DNA of 64,000 bases. It comes from Piscinibacter lacus (GTDB taxonomy: Bacteria; Pseudomonadota; Gammaproteobacteria; Burkholderiales; Burkholderiaceae_C). The first letter of the stretch is position 1, and each line of letters begins with the position of its first letter. Below are positions 10,019 to 18,711 of this stretch, piece by piece. The position numbers and the translations under genes were made by a program. Under the pieces are notes generated by a model. It saw only the letters and a list, made by a program, of their open reading frames with translations, was not told the origin of the DNA and did no database searches. The DNA lies in contig NZ_JAERRA010000001.1 in NCBI RefSeq assembly GCF_016735685.1, positions 1,488,001 through 1,552,000 on the forward strand. The letters run 5' to 3'.

Positions 10019-11329
10019 ATGACCCCTTCCGACGTGAAAGCCACGCTGTCGTTCTCGGACGGCAGCCCGTCGATGGACCTGCCCATCTACAAGGGCACGG
10101 TCGGCCCGGATGTCATCGACATCCGCAAGCTCTACGCCCAGACCGGCAAGTTCACCTACGACCCGGGCTTCCTCAGCACGGCGTCCTGCCAGTCGTCCAT
10201 CACCTACATCGATGGCGACAAGGGCGAACTGCTCTACCGCGGCTACCCCATCGAGCAGCTCGCGGTGAACTGCGACTTCCTCGAAACCTGCCACCTGCTG
10301 CTCAACGGCGACCTGCCCAATGCCGCCGAGAAGAAGGACTTCGTCAGCCGCGTGACCAAGCACACCATGGTCAACGAGCAGATGCAGTTCTTCATGCGCG
10401 GCTTTCGCCGTGACGCGCATCCCATGGCCGTGCTGACCGGCCTGGTCGGCGGCATGTCGGCCTTCTATCACGACACCACCGACGTCACGAACCCGCAGCA
10501 TCGCGAGATAGCCGCGATCCGCCTGATCGCGAAGATGCCGACCCTGGTGGCCATGGCCTACAAGTACTCGGTCGGCCAGCCCTACATCTATCCGAAGAAT
10601 GACCTGAGCTATTCGGCCAACTTCATGCGGATGATGTTCGGCACGCCCTGCGAGGAGTACCAGCCCGACGACGTGCTGGTGCGTGCGATGGACCGCATCT
10701 TCATCCTGCATGCCGACCACGAGCAGAACGCCTCCACCTCGACGGTGCGCCTCTGCGGTTCCTCGGGCACCAATCCCTATGCGGCCATTGCCGCGGGCGT
10801 GGCCTGCCTGTGGGGCCCCGCCCACGGCGGTGCGAACGAAGCCTGCCTGAACATGCTGGCCGACATCCAGCAGATGGGTGGCGTGGCCAAGATTGGCGAG
10901 TTCATCACCAAGGTCAAGGACAAGAACAGCAGCGTCAAGCTGATGGGCTTCGGCCACCGGGTCTACAAGAACTACGACCCGCGCGCCAAGCTGATGCGCG
11001 AGACCTGCCACGAGGTGCTCGGTGCCCTCGGCCTGGAGAACGATCCGATGTTCAAGCTGGCCATGGCCCTGGAGAAGATCGCGCTGGAGGACGAGTATTT
11101 CGTCGCCCGCAAGCTCTATCCGAACGTCGACTTCTACTCGGGCATCGTGCAGCGCGCGATCGGCATTCCGGTCTCGCTGTTCACCGCGGTCTTCGCGCTG
11201 GCCCGCACCGTCGGCTGGATCGCCCAGCTCAATGAGATGATCTCGGACCCCGAGTACAAGATCGGCCGTCCGCGTCAGCTCTTCACCGGCTCCGCCACCC
11301 GCCAGGTCAAGCCGCTGGCCGAGCGCTGA
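10019..11329 (+). CDS. gltA: Citrate synthase, type II
   Basis: Condenses acetyl-CoA and oxaloacetate to citrate. It is 436 aa, the length of the hexameric NADH-sensitive bacterial type. Catalytic residues are the His in [10 protein letters not shown], the His in [12 protein letters not shown] and the Asp in the C-terminal VDFYSG region; [13 protein letters not shown] is also present. The ATG at 10019 is preferred over one at 10013 because GAAGGA (10007-10012) would then sit 6 nt upstream. It closes the sdhCDAB-sdhE-gltA operon and is followed by a strong hairpin. The window holds a second citrate-synthase-like gene, prpC. Confidence 0.97.
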   Translation: MTPSDVKATLSFSDGSPSMDLPIYKGTVGPDVIDIRKLYAQTGKFTYDPGFLSTASCQSSITYIDGDKGELLYRGYPIEQLAVNCDFLETCHLLLNGDLPNAAEKKDFVSRVTKHTMVNEQMQFFMRGFRRDAHPMAVLTGLVGGMSAFYHDTTDVTNPQHREIAAIRLIAKMPTLVAMAYKYSVGQPYIYPKNDLSYSANFMRMMFGTPCEEYQPDDVLVRAMDRIFILHADHEQNASTSTVRLCGSSGTNPYAAIAAGVACLWGPAHGGANEACLNMLADIQQMGGVAKIGEFITKVKDKNSSVKLMGFGHRVYKNYDPRAKLMRETCHEVLGALGLENDPMFKLAMALEKIALEDEYFVARKLYPNVDFYSGIVQRAIGIPVSLFTAVFALARTVGWIAQLNEMISDPEYKIGRPRQLFTGSATRQVKPLAER

Positions 11330-11376
11330 AACCCGTCCCGACGGGCTTCGGCCGCCGCGCCGAAACCTCCGCGTGC

Positions 11377-11400
11377 AAGGGCCCCCTCGGGGGCCCTTCT
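11377..11400 (+). terminator. Terminator after gltA
   Basis: AAGGGCCCCC and GGGGGCCCTT form a 10-bp inverted repeat around a TC centre, 47 nt after the gltA stop. The following T-run is short (CTTCTT), so termination strength is uncertain. Confidence 0.65.
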
Positions 11401-11479
11401 TGCGTCTGGCGGGGCCGAAGGCATCCATCGTCCCCCCGGGCCCGTAAGCAGTCACGCGCCTCACCGACCACCCTTGCGC

Positions 11480-12265
11480 ATGCGCTTGTCTTCCGTTCCC
11501 GATGCTGTGGCTGGCTGGCCTGGCCGCAGCGGTCTTCTGGCGTCCCTCGCCCTGGCCCTGCTGCTTGCGCCGGCCAGCGTAGCCGCGGCCGAGGCGCTTT
11601 CCTCGGGCGACTGGCTGACGCAGACGCCGGGCCTGGCGGCGCGGGTCTGGTCCGAACCCCTGGCGGTGGCGCGTGAGCTGGCCCGGCTCTGGCAAGGCCT
11701 GCCCGCCTGGCCGCTGACGGGGCTGCTCTTCCTGCTGCTCACCCTGTGGTCGGCCACCGGCATCCCGGGCTGCTCGGTGCTGCTGCTGGCCATCGGCGCG
11801 CGCTATGGGCTGGAGCTGGGCACCCTGCTCGTCACCCTGGCCACCACCCTGGGCGCGGCGGCGCCTTTCCTGCTGAGCCGCCACTGGTTGCGCGAGCGCG
11901 TCCAGGCCCGCCACGGCGCGCTGCTGGCCCGCGTCGATGCCGTGCTGGCGCGCCATGGGCCGGTGGCCCTGCTGGCCCTGCGCCTGGCGCCGGTGCTGCC
12001 CTACCAGTTGCTCAATCCCCTGATGGGCCTGAGCGCGATGCCGCTGGGCCGCTACCTGCTGTGGACCGCCCTGGGCATGGCCGCCAGCAGCGCGGCCTAT
12101 GTGCAGCTCGGGCTGGAGCTGGGCCGTGCCACCCAGCTCAGCGACCTTTTCGCACCCGGCCTGGGCCTGGCCCTGGCGGGCTTGCTCATTCTGAGCTGGG
12201 GCGCCCAGCGCTGGTGGCGTCGCGCCCAGCAGGCCCTGCCCCCATCCCCCCGGGAGTCTTCCTGA
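11480..12265 (+). CDS. VTT-domain (TVP38/TMEM64, DedA-like) membrane protein
   Basis: A 261-aa integral membrane protein with an N-terminal hydrophobic segment (about 18-38) that may be a signal or anchor. The VTT core follows: hydrophobic segments at about 80-100 and 105-135, and the motif ALRLAPVLPYQLLNPLMGLSAMP, which resembles the conserved F/L-R-x-x-P-x-x-P-x-x-x-x-N re-entrant loop of the family. Family members include lipid scramblases and transporters. The role here is unknown. The stop codon overlaps the start of the following ATP-grasp gene (TGATG), so the two are probably co-translated and may act on the same cell-envelope substrate. Confidence 0.75.
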   Translation: MRLSSVPDAVAGWPGRSGLLASLALALLLAPASVAAAEALSSGDWLTQTPGLAARVWSEPLAVARELARLWQGLPAWPLTGLLFLLLTLWSATGIPGCSVLLLAIGARYGLELGTLLVTLATTLGAAAPFLLSRHWLRERVQARHGALLARVDAVLARHGPVALLALRLAPVLPYQLLNPLMGLSAMPLGRYLLWTALGMAASSAAYVQLGLELGRATQLSDLFAPGLGLALAGLLILSWGAQRWWRRAQQALPPSPRESS

Positions 12266-13638
12266 TGCGGTCCCCCCGCCCCCCCGCGCTCCAGCTCTTC
12301 AGCTACGACTGGGACCGAAGCGCCTTCGAGGCCTGCGCCCAGCGCGTGCGCTTCGACCATGCCGGTTTCGATCTCTTCAGCTTCCCCAGCCAGGTCGGCC
12401 TGCTGGGCTTCGACCTCGACCGTTTCACCGACCGCCTGGTCCGCCGGGCCCGCCGGCGCGGCTGGCAGGCCGTCGTCTCGCACCACGAGCAGTTCGGCGC
12501 CCTGGCCGCAGCCCTGCTGGCCGAGCGCCTGGGCCTGCCCGGCACCGCGCCCGATGCCGTCATCGCCTGCCAGCACAAGCTGCATGCGCGGCGCGTGCTG
12601 GAGCGCGTCGCGCCCGAGGCCACCGTGCCCTGCGAGCCCCTGCCCGTGGCCTATGGCGAGCCCATTCCCGCCGGCCTGGACTACCCCTGCTTCGCCAAGC
12701 CCGTGAAGGCCGCCTTCTCGGTGCTGGCCCGCGAGGTGGCCGACCGCGAGGCCCTGAGCGCGCTGACCCGCTTCGGCTGGGCCGAGCTGTGGATCATCCG
12801 CCGCCTGGTCGAGCCCTTCGAGCGCGTCGCCCGCCGGCGCCTGCCCGAGGCCGGCACGGCCCACCGCATGATGCTGGAGCAGCCGGTGCAGGCGCCGCAG
12901 TACAACCTGGACGGCTTCGTCGCCAAGGGCCAGGTGCATCTGCTCGGCGTGGTCGACGCCATCATGTATCCCGGCACCCAGGCCTTCATGCGCTGGGACC
13001 TGCCCAGCCGGCTGGACCCGGCCGTCCAGGCCCGGGCGCTCGATGTGGCGCGGCGCTTCCTGGAAGCGGTCCGCTTCGAGCACGGCTGCTTCAACATGGA
13101 GTTCTTCCACGATCCCGCGAGCGACCGCCTCACGGTGATCGAGTTCAACCCCCGCCTGGCCTCGCAGTTCGGCGACCTCTACCGCCGCGTGCTGGGTCTG
13201 GATCCGCACAGCCTGTCGCTGACCCTGGCCCTGGGCGGCGGCCCGTCCGACGAGCCGCGCCAGGAGCCCACGGCTGGCGCCAGCGCCAGCTTCGTCTTCC
13301 GCGCCTTCGACGCCAGCCAGGTGCCGGCCATGCCCGGCCGGGCGCAGCAGGCCGCCTTCGCCGCGCGCTTCCCCGACGGCATGCTGCTGCCCATGCCCAA
13401 GCAGGGCGCCGGCCTGGCCCGCGAGTTCAAGTGGCTCGGTAGCCACCGCTACGGGGTGATGCACCTCGGCGGCCGCGACGAGGCCGATCTGCGCCGCCGT
13501 TGCGAGGAAGCCTGCAACCTGCTCGGCTGGCCCTTGCCCTATGCCGACGCCTGGACGGTCGATGCCCAGGGCCTGCCGCGGCTGCGCAGCCAGCCGGGCA
13601 CCGGCTGGCCCCACCGCGAGCCCGTGCTCAGGGCCTGA
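12265..13638 (+). CDS. ATP-grasp domain protein of unknown substrate
   Basis: A 457-aa protein with an ATP-grasp layout. A CQHKLHARRVLER segment (102-114) resembles the start of the fold. CFAKPVKAAFS (142-152) carries the ATP-binding lysine, a FNMEFF segment (276-281) follows, and IEFNPRLASQFGDLY (292-306) holds the metal-binding Glu and Asn. ATP-grasp enzymes join a carboxylate to an amine or thiol through an acyl phosphate. The N-terminal 100 residues look like the usual substrate-side domain. No family name could be assigned. It overlaps the VTT gene by one base, and its 3' end overlaps the convergent GH17-GT2 gene by 11 bp. Confidence 0.7.
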   Translation: MRSPRPPALQLFSYDWDRSAFEACAQRVRFDHAGFDLFSFPSQVGLLGFDLDRFTDRLVRRARRRGWQAVVSHHEQFGALAAALLAERLGLPGTAPDAVIACQHKLHARRVLERVAPEATVPCEPLPVAYGEPIPAGLDYPCFAKPVKAAFSVLAREVADREALSALTRFGWAELWIIRRLVEPFERVARRRLPEAGTAHRMMLEQPVQAPQYNLDGFVAKGQVHLLGVVDAIMYPGTQAFMRWDLPSRLDPAVQARALDVARRFLEAVRFEHGCFNMEFFHDPASDRLTVIEFNPRLASQFGDLYRRVLGLDPHSLSLTLALGGGPSDEPRQEPTAGASASFVFRAFDASQVPAMPGRAQQAAFAARFPDGMLLPMPKQGAGLAREFKWLGSHRYGVMHLGGRDEADLRRRCEEACNLLGWPLPYADAWTVDAQGLPRLRSQPGTGWPHREPVLRA

Positions 13639-16465
13639 GCGCGGCCCGCCGCGCCGCTCGGCCCCGGCGTCCCCCGGCGGCCGCCACCTGCGGACCCAGG
13701 TCCACCGCGCCCTGCAGGGCCGGTCGACGCGGTCGCTGCGGCGCCACCGGCCGCCCGCCTGCGCCGCCTCGGCGCCGGCCCGCGGGCCCCGGCGCCTGGG
13801 GCAGTGGCGCAGTCGGCCGGGCCGCCCAGCGCGACATCCAGGCGCAGACCAGGGCCGCCGCATAGGGCACGGCCTGCAAGGCCAGCACGCCCAGCCACAT
13901 CAAGGATTCGACATGGTCGGCCGGCCGCACCCAGGCCACCGCCGCCAGGGCCAGCATCAGCGCGCCGAAGAGGCCGGCCTCCTCGCGCACGCCCACCGGC
14001 CCGCCGCGACGCGCGGCCGCTCCGGCCGCACTGCCCTTCTGCGTCACCTCGAACACCGCCGTGCGCTGCGTCAGGCCGGCGAAGACGCCGCGCGCGATCG
14101 CATGCGACAGGCTCAGCCCGGCCAGGGCCGCACCCACGATGCCCGCCGGCCGGCAGGGCACGCGCTTCAGGTAAAGCAGCGGGCCGATCAGCAGCCGCAC
14201 CGACATCAGGCCGGTCAGCGGCCCGAGGAAGAGCATGGCCGGCAGGCTGAACCACTGCGGCGCGGCGATCAGGCCGATGGTCCAGAACAGGGTCGCGAAG
14301 CTCAGCACCAGGTGCATGGCATCGCCCAGCCAGGGCAGCCAGCCGGCCACGAAGTGGTAGCGCTGCGCGCGGCGCAGCGTCGCCTGCGGCTGGCCGGCGG
14401 CCGGCTTCAGGCCCAGCAGGCTGCGGGCATGGGCCTTGAGGATCTGCATCGCCCCCTGCGCCCAGCGCTGGCGCTGCTTCTTGAAGGCGACGAAGCCGTC
14501 GGGCGTGAGGCCGCGGCCCATCACCCGGTCGACATAGACGGCGCGCAGGCCGCGCTGCATCAGGCGCAGGCCGAGTTCGCTGTCCTCGCAGATGCACCAC
14601 TCCGACCAGCCGCCATCGCGCAGCGCGCTGGCGCGAATCATCGTCATCGTGCCGTGCTGGATGATCGCGTCGCGCTCATTGCGGTGGTGCATGCCGATGC
14701 GGAAGAAGCCGTCGTACTCCCAGTTCATCGCACGCCGGAAGGCCTGGCCTTCCCAGTCGCGGTGGGCCTGCGGCGACTGCACAACGCCGACCTTGGCATC
14801 GTCGAAGTGCGCGACCAGGTCCCGCAGCCAGTTCGGCTCGACCAGGTAGTCGGCATCGACCACGGCCACCACCTCGGCCGCCGGGTCGGTGTGCTGAAGC
14901 GCGAAGTTCAGCGCGCCGGCCTTGTAGCCCGGCCAGCTCGGCAGGTGGAAAAAGCGCACCGTCGGGCCCTCGCCGCCACGCGCGGCGGCCAGGCGCTCGC
15001 AATGCGCCTGCACCGGTTGCCAGAGCGCCGGGTCGCGGGTGTTGTTGTCGATCACCAGCACCTCGAAGTTGCGCCAGTCCAGGCGCATCAGGCTGTCGAG
15101 GGTGGCGATCACCATCGCCGGCGGCTCATTGCAGCAGGCCAGGTGGATGCTCACGCGCGGCTCGCGCGCGCCGCGCGGCAGCGGCTTGGGGCCGAAGCGG
15201 CGACGCAGGTTGCCGTCCCAGAACAGCTCGGCGAACTCGAAGAGCTGGGCCAGCAGCGTGACCGCCGTCAGCGCCAGCGCCGGGGCCAGCACGGCCAGCA
15301 CGATCCAGTCGAGGTGTTCGAGGTAGTGCTTCATCGGCAGCGTGGCCAGCAGCACGGTCAGGGTCACCACGCCCTGCGCCGCCACGGCGAAGCCGATGCG
15401 CGCGGCCAGCCGCAGCCGCGGCAGCAGGCTCAGGCTCAGCACGATGAGCAGGAAGCCGGCAAGGCTGGCCAGGCCGGCCTTGCCGCGCTCGTGGCGATCG
15501 ACATTGAGCCGGCCGTCGAGCGAGAACTTGGGCTGCCGGTCGGCATCGAGGATGCCCCAGTAGGCGCCGGCCCGGCCTTCCGTCGCGCGCTTCCAGGGCT
15601 GGTCGACGGCCTCCATCAGGAAGTAGTCCAGGCCCAGGCCGCGGCTCTTGGCCAGGAAGCCGCGCACGAAGGTGGCCTGGTCGGCGGGGCTGGCGCGGGC
15701 GCCGTCGACGCGGTCGCCGCCGCTCGGCCAGCCGACTTCGCCGATCACGATGGGCTTGCCGGGGAAGCGCTTGCGCAGCTCTTCAAGCCGCATCATGGCG
15801 TAGTCGACGGCGGCCTCGGCCGGCACGCCCTCCCAGTAGGGCAGCAGGTGCACGGTGAGGAAGTCGACATGGTCGGCCAGCTCGGGCCGCTTGAGCCAGA
15901 CATGCCAGGGCTCGGCCGTGGACACCGGCACCGACAGGGTGCGACGCAGCCGGTCCAGGTAGGCGATGAGCTGCTCGGGCTCCAGGCTGCTGAGCAGCAG
16001 GGTCTCGTTGCCGGCGATGACCCGGTCGATGTTGGGATGACGGGCGACGGCGCGCTCGATGGCGGCCAGCTCGCGCTCGTTGTTGTCCATGCGCCGGTCC
16101 AGCCAGACGCCGGCCGTCAGCCGCAGGCCGTGGCGCTCGGCCAGGCCGGGCAGGGCGGGGAATTCGCTGGAGCCGTAGGTGCGGATGCGGCCGCTCAGCT
16201 TGGCCAGGGTGGCCAGGTCTTCGGCGATGGATTCGTCGCTCGGGTAGCGACCGTCCAGCGGGCTGTCGTGGCGCTGGAAGGCGTTGTAGGCCAGGCCGGC
16301 GATGCGGATCGGCGCCTCGGGCAGGGCCTGCGGCGCCTGGACCAGGCGCCAGACCAGCAGGTGCAGCAGGGCCACCGCGGTGGCAATCAGCAGGGCCGTT
16401 GCGATCCGCGTCCAGGGCAGACGGTGGATCGAGGGCAGCCTGCGGCGTGGGGATCGTTCGCTCAT
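13628..16465 (-). CDS. GH17-GT2 fusion: membrane beta-glucan synthase / transglycosylase (NdvB-like)
   Basis: A 945-aa bifunctional membrane protein. A signal anchor lies at about 20-40. A glycoside hydrolase family 17 domain spans about 55-325, with the two catalytic glutamates visible at 154 (AGNETLLL) and 243 (VIGEVGWPSGG). Two or three membrane segments (335-410) precede a GT2 domain (about 435-690) with CCNEPP, VVDADY (DxD at 537-539), ICEDSELG and QRQRW (664-668). Further membrane segments follow. Bacterial proteins of this layout make or rearrange beta-1,3/1,6-glucans; the NdvB-type proteins of Pseudomonas and Bradyrhizobium are examples. The start is MSERSPRRRL. A longer frame adds a proline/arginine-rich stretch and is rejected. 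It is divergent from a second GH17 gene. Confidence 0.85.
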   Translation of the reverse strand: MSERSPRRRLPSIHRLPWTRIATALLIATAVALLHLLVWRLVQAPQALPEAPIRIAGLAYNAFQRHDSPLDGRYPSDESIAEDLATLAKLSGRIRTYGSSEFPALPGLAERHGLRLTAGVWLDRRMDNNERELAAIERAVARHPNIDRVIAGNETLLLSSLEPEQLIAYLDRLRRTLSVPVSTAEPWHVWLKRPELADHVDFLTVHLLPYWEGVPAEAAVDYAMMRLEELRKRFPGKPIVIGEVGWPSGGDRVDGARASPADQATFVRGFLAKSRGLGLDYFLMEAVDQPWKRATEGRAGAYWGILDADRQPKFSLDGRLNVDRHERGKAGLASLAGFLLIVLSLSLLPRLRLAARIGFAVAAQGVVTLTVLLATLPMKHYLEHLDWIVLAVLAPALALTAVTLLAQLFEFAELFWDGNLRRRFGPKPLPRGAREPRVSIHLACCNEPPAMVIATLDSLMRLDWRNFEVLVIDNNTRDPALWQPVQAHCERLAAARGGEGPTVRFFHLPSWPGYKAGALNFALQHTDPAAEVVAVVDADYLVEPNWLRDLVAHFDDAKVGVVQSPQAHRDWEGQAFRRAMNWEYDGFFRIGMHHRNERDAIIQHGTMTMIRASALRDGGWSEWCICEDSELGLRLMQRGLRAVYVDRVMGRGLTPDGFVAFKKQRQRWAQGAMQILKAHARSLLGLKPAAGQPQATLRRAQRYHFVAGWLPWLGDAMHLVLSFATLFWTIGLIAAPQWFSLPAMLFLGPLTGLMSVRLLIGPLLYLKRVPCRPAGIVGAALAGLSLSHAIARGVFAGLTQRTAVFEVTQKGSAAGAAARRGGPVGVREEAGLFGALMLALAAVAWVRPADHVESLMWLGVLALQAVPYAAALVCAWMSRWAARPTAPLPQAPGPAGRRRGGAGGRPVAPQRPRRPALQGAVDLGPQVAAAGGRRGRAARRAALRP

Positions 16466-16707
16466 GGGATGGGGTGGAGCAAGAAAGCGGCCGGGTCTGC
16501 CGGGCGCCCGGGGTGGGCGGCCGACCGGCGGCGCACGCAATGCGTGCGTGGCGCGCAGGGGCAGGGCGGGCCGAGGCGGCACGCGCCCTGCATCCGGCTC
16601 GATACTGAAACGCGCGCCACCCGCCACCGGCTGACCGGCGCCGGCCGCCCCCGCCAGCTTTTGTGCGGCGCAAGCCGCTGCCTGACCTGCCGCATGCCTT
16701 GTTCTCG
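16466..16707. promoter_or_regulatory. Divergent GH17 promoter region with a 17-bp near-palindrome
   Basis: This 242-bp gap separates the two divergently transcribed GH17 genes. At 16532-16548, CGCACGCA and TGCGTGCG form an 8-bp inverted repeat around a single A, a plausible dimeric operator. No convincing -35/-10 pair was recognised in this very GC-rich stretch. Confidence 0.4.
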
Positions 16708-18378
16708 ATGAGCTTTCTGTCCCTGCGCCGGCGGCTGCCGCTGCTCCTGATTTTGTCCGCGCTGATCGTCGGCACCCTGCTGTGGCTGCGGGCGCTGTGG
16801 CCGCAGGCGCTGCCCGAGCCGCCGTTGGCCGCCGGCCAGACGGGGCCGCGCATCCCCTGCCTGTCCTATGCGCCCTTCCGCGATCCGGCGCTCAGCCCGC
16901 TGCGGCCTGGCCCCAGCGTCAGCCCGGCGCAGATCAAGGCCGACCTGCGCCAGCTCCGCAGCCTGACGGACTGCGTGCGCACCTATGCCGTCGACCGCGG
17001 CCTGGAGGCCGTGCCCGCGGTGGCCGAGCGCCTGGGCATGCGGGTCAAGCTCGGTGCCTGGATCGGCCGCGACCCGGTGGCCAATGCCCGCCAGGTGCGC
17101 GAGGCCATCGCGCTCGCGCGCGCCCATCCCCAAGCTGTCGAGCTGCTGATCGTCGGCAACGAGGTGCTGCTGCGCCAGGAGCAGAGCCCCCAGGCCCTGG
17201 CCGAGCTGCTTGCCGCCGCCCGCCGCGACAGCCCGGTGCCCGTCACCTATGCCGATGTCTGGGAGTTCTGGTGGCGCCATGCCGAGCTGCTGGGCCCGCA
17301 GGTCGACCGCGTCACCGTGCACATCCTGCCCTACTGGGAGGACGAGCCGGTCGCCGTCGACCAGGCCGTCGACCATGTGCTGGACCTGGCCGCCCGCAGC
17401 CAGGCCCGCTTTCCGGACCAGCCCATCCTGGTGGGTGAAACCGGCTGGCCGGCCGCCGGCCGCCAGCGCCAGGGCGCCGTGCCGGGCCGGGTCGAGCAGG
17501 CCCGCTTCCACCGCGAGCTGCTGCTGCGCAGCGCCGGCACCGGCCTGGACTTCAACTTGATCGAGGCCTACGACCAGCCCTGGAAGCGGGCGCTCGAAGG
17601 GGCCATGGGCCAGGCCTGGGGCCTGTTCACCGCGGCCGGCGAGCCGCGCTTCCCCTGGCAGGGGCCGGTGGACAGCGGCCTGTCGCCCCTGCCGGTGCCG
17701 CTGGCGGCGGCCGCCTTCGGCCTGCTCGCCGGTTGGTTGAGCAGGCGCGGGTTGGGGCCCCTGGACCGTGCTGGCGTGATCGCGGCGGCGGCACTGGCCG
17801 GCGGCCTGCTGCCGGCCCAGCTCGACAGCCTGGGGCTCTGGGGCCGTGCGCCGCTCGACCCTTGGGTGGCCGGGCTCACCGTGGCCTGCGGCAGCTTGCT
17901 GGCCCTGGGCCTTGTCCATGCGCTGATGCAGCGTCTGCGCGCCGGGGAGGCCGGCCGGTACCGACCGTCCTGGCCCGGCCTGCGCGAGGCCTGGGCCATG
18001 CCGCAGCCCGCCGCCTGCCGACTGGCCGCCACGCTGCGCGGCCTCTACCTCTTCGGCGTGAGCAGCCTGCTGCTGTGGCAGGTGCTCGACGGCCGCTACC
18101 GCGGCTTTCCCCTGGCCCTGCTGGTGGCGCCAGCCGTGCTCGGCGCGGCCCTGGCGATGCTGGGCGAGCGCCTGCCCGCCGCGGCGCGCGAGGAGCGGCT
18201 GATGGCCGCCCTGATCGTCGCGGGCGCCCTGGCGCTGCCGGGGCTGGAGGGGCTGGCCAACCATCAGGCGCTCGCCTATGCGCTGGGGCTGCTCGCCCTG
18301 GGGCTGCCGCTGCTGCTGCCGCCCAGGCTGGCCAGCAGCGCCAGCAGCAGCGCCGGGGCCGAGGGATCGGCGGCATAA
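16708..18378 (+). CDS. GH17 family protein with C-terminal membrane domain
   Basis: A 556-aa protein. A signal anchor lies at residues 5-30 (LRRRLPLLLILSALIVG). A GH17 domain spans about 48-310, with catalytic glutamates at 152 (IVGNEVLL) and 244 (LVGETGWPAAG). About seven hydrophobic segments follow to the end. It closely parallels the GH17 half of the divergent neighbour (shared ILPYWE and DQPWKRA motifs) but has no GT2 domain. The catalytic domain should face the periplasm, where it could transglycosylate, branch or cyclise a glucan made by the neighbour. The start chosen is ATG just before the signal anchor. A GTG 45 nt upstream is possible, and neither has a clear ribosome-binding site. 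Confidence 0.75.
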   Translation: MSFLSLRRRLPLLLILSALIVGTLLWLRALWPQALPEPPLAAGQTGPRIPCLSYAPFRDPALSPLRPGPSVSPAQIKADLRQLRSLTDCVRTYAVDRGLEAVPAVAERLGMRVKLGAWIGRDPVANARQVREAIALARAHPQAVELLIVGNEVLLRQEQSPQALAELLAAARRDSPVPVTYADVWEFWWRHAELLGPQVDRVTVHILPYWEDEPVAVDQAVDHVLDLAARSQARFPDQPILVGETGWPAAGRQRQGAVPGRVEQARFHRELLLRSAGTGLDFNLIEAYDQPWKRALEGAMGQAWGLFTAAGEPRFPWQGPVDSGLSPLPVPLAAAAFGLLAGWLSRRGLGPLDRAGVIAAAALAGGLLPAQLDSLGLWGRAPLDPWVAGLTVACGSLLALGLVHALMQRLRAGEAGRYRPSWPGLREAWAMPQPAACRLAATLRGLYLFGVSSLLLWQVLDGRYRGFPLALLVAPAVLGAALAMLGERLPAAAREERLMAALIVAGALALPGLEGLANHQALAYALGLLALGLPLLLPPRLASSASSSAGAEGSAA

Positions 18379-18683
18379 AGCATCAGCCCACCGGCCGCAC
18401 AGGCCGCTGCGGGAGCCTGCAAGGCGCGCCAGCGCAGGCCGAGCAGGGCCAGGCCCAGCGCCAGCCAGCCGATGCGCTGCTGCAGCAAGGCCTCGACGGC
18501 CAGCGCGCGCAGCAGGCAGGGGCCGGGTGCCCAGGGCGCGGCCGCGCAGGCCGCGGCGACCTCCGGCGGCTCGACCAGCAGGCTGCGCAGCGCCCAGGCC
18601 AGGCCGCCGGCCAGCAGGGCGCCAAGCAGCACCCAGCCGGTCCGGGCGGGAAGGCGCAGGGGCGAGAGGGAGGGCGTGCTCAT
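18276..18683 (-). CDS. Small hypothetical membrane protein
   Basis: A 135-aa protein with about three or four hydrophobic segments (18-36, 70-86, 94-102 and 107-120) and a Ser-rich tail. No family was recognised. It starts 28 nt after the sulfatase-like gene and is probably the last gene of that minus-strand operon. Its 3' end overlaps the convergent GH17 gene by 103 bp, which is unusual and lowers confidence in the C-terminal part. It could be a chance frame, but a clean ATG start right behind an upstream gene favours a real one. Confidence 0.5.
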   Translation of the reverse strand: MSTPSLSPLRLPARTGWVLLGALLAGGLAWALRSLLVEPPEVAAACAAAPWAPGPCLLRALAVEALLQQRIGWLALGLALLGLRWRALQAPAAACAAGGLMLYAADPSAPALLLALLASLGGSSSGSPRASSPSA

Positions 18684-18711
18684 GGCGGGCGGCGGGGCAG
18701 GGCGCGGGTCC

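Noticed and set aside
11746..12264. N-terminal extension of the ATP-grasp frame
   Set aside because: It lies entirely within the VTT gene in another frame and reads as low-complexity sequence. The ATG at 12265 overlaps the VTT stop.
16466..16627. N-terminal extension of the GH17-GT2 protein
   Set aside because: The Pro/Arg-rich translation precedes a normal start followed by a signal anchor. The extension would put 54 odd residues before it.
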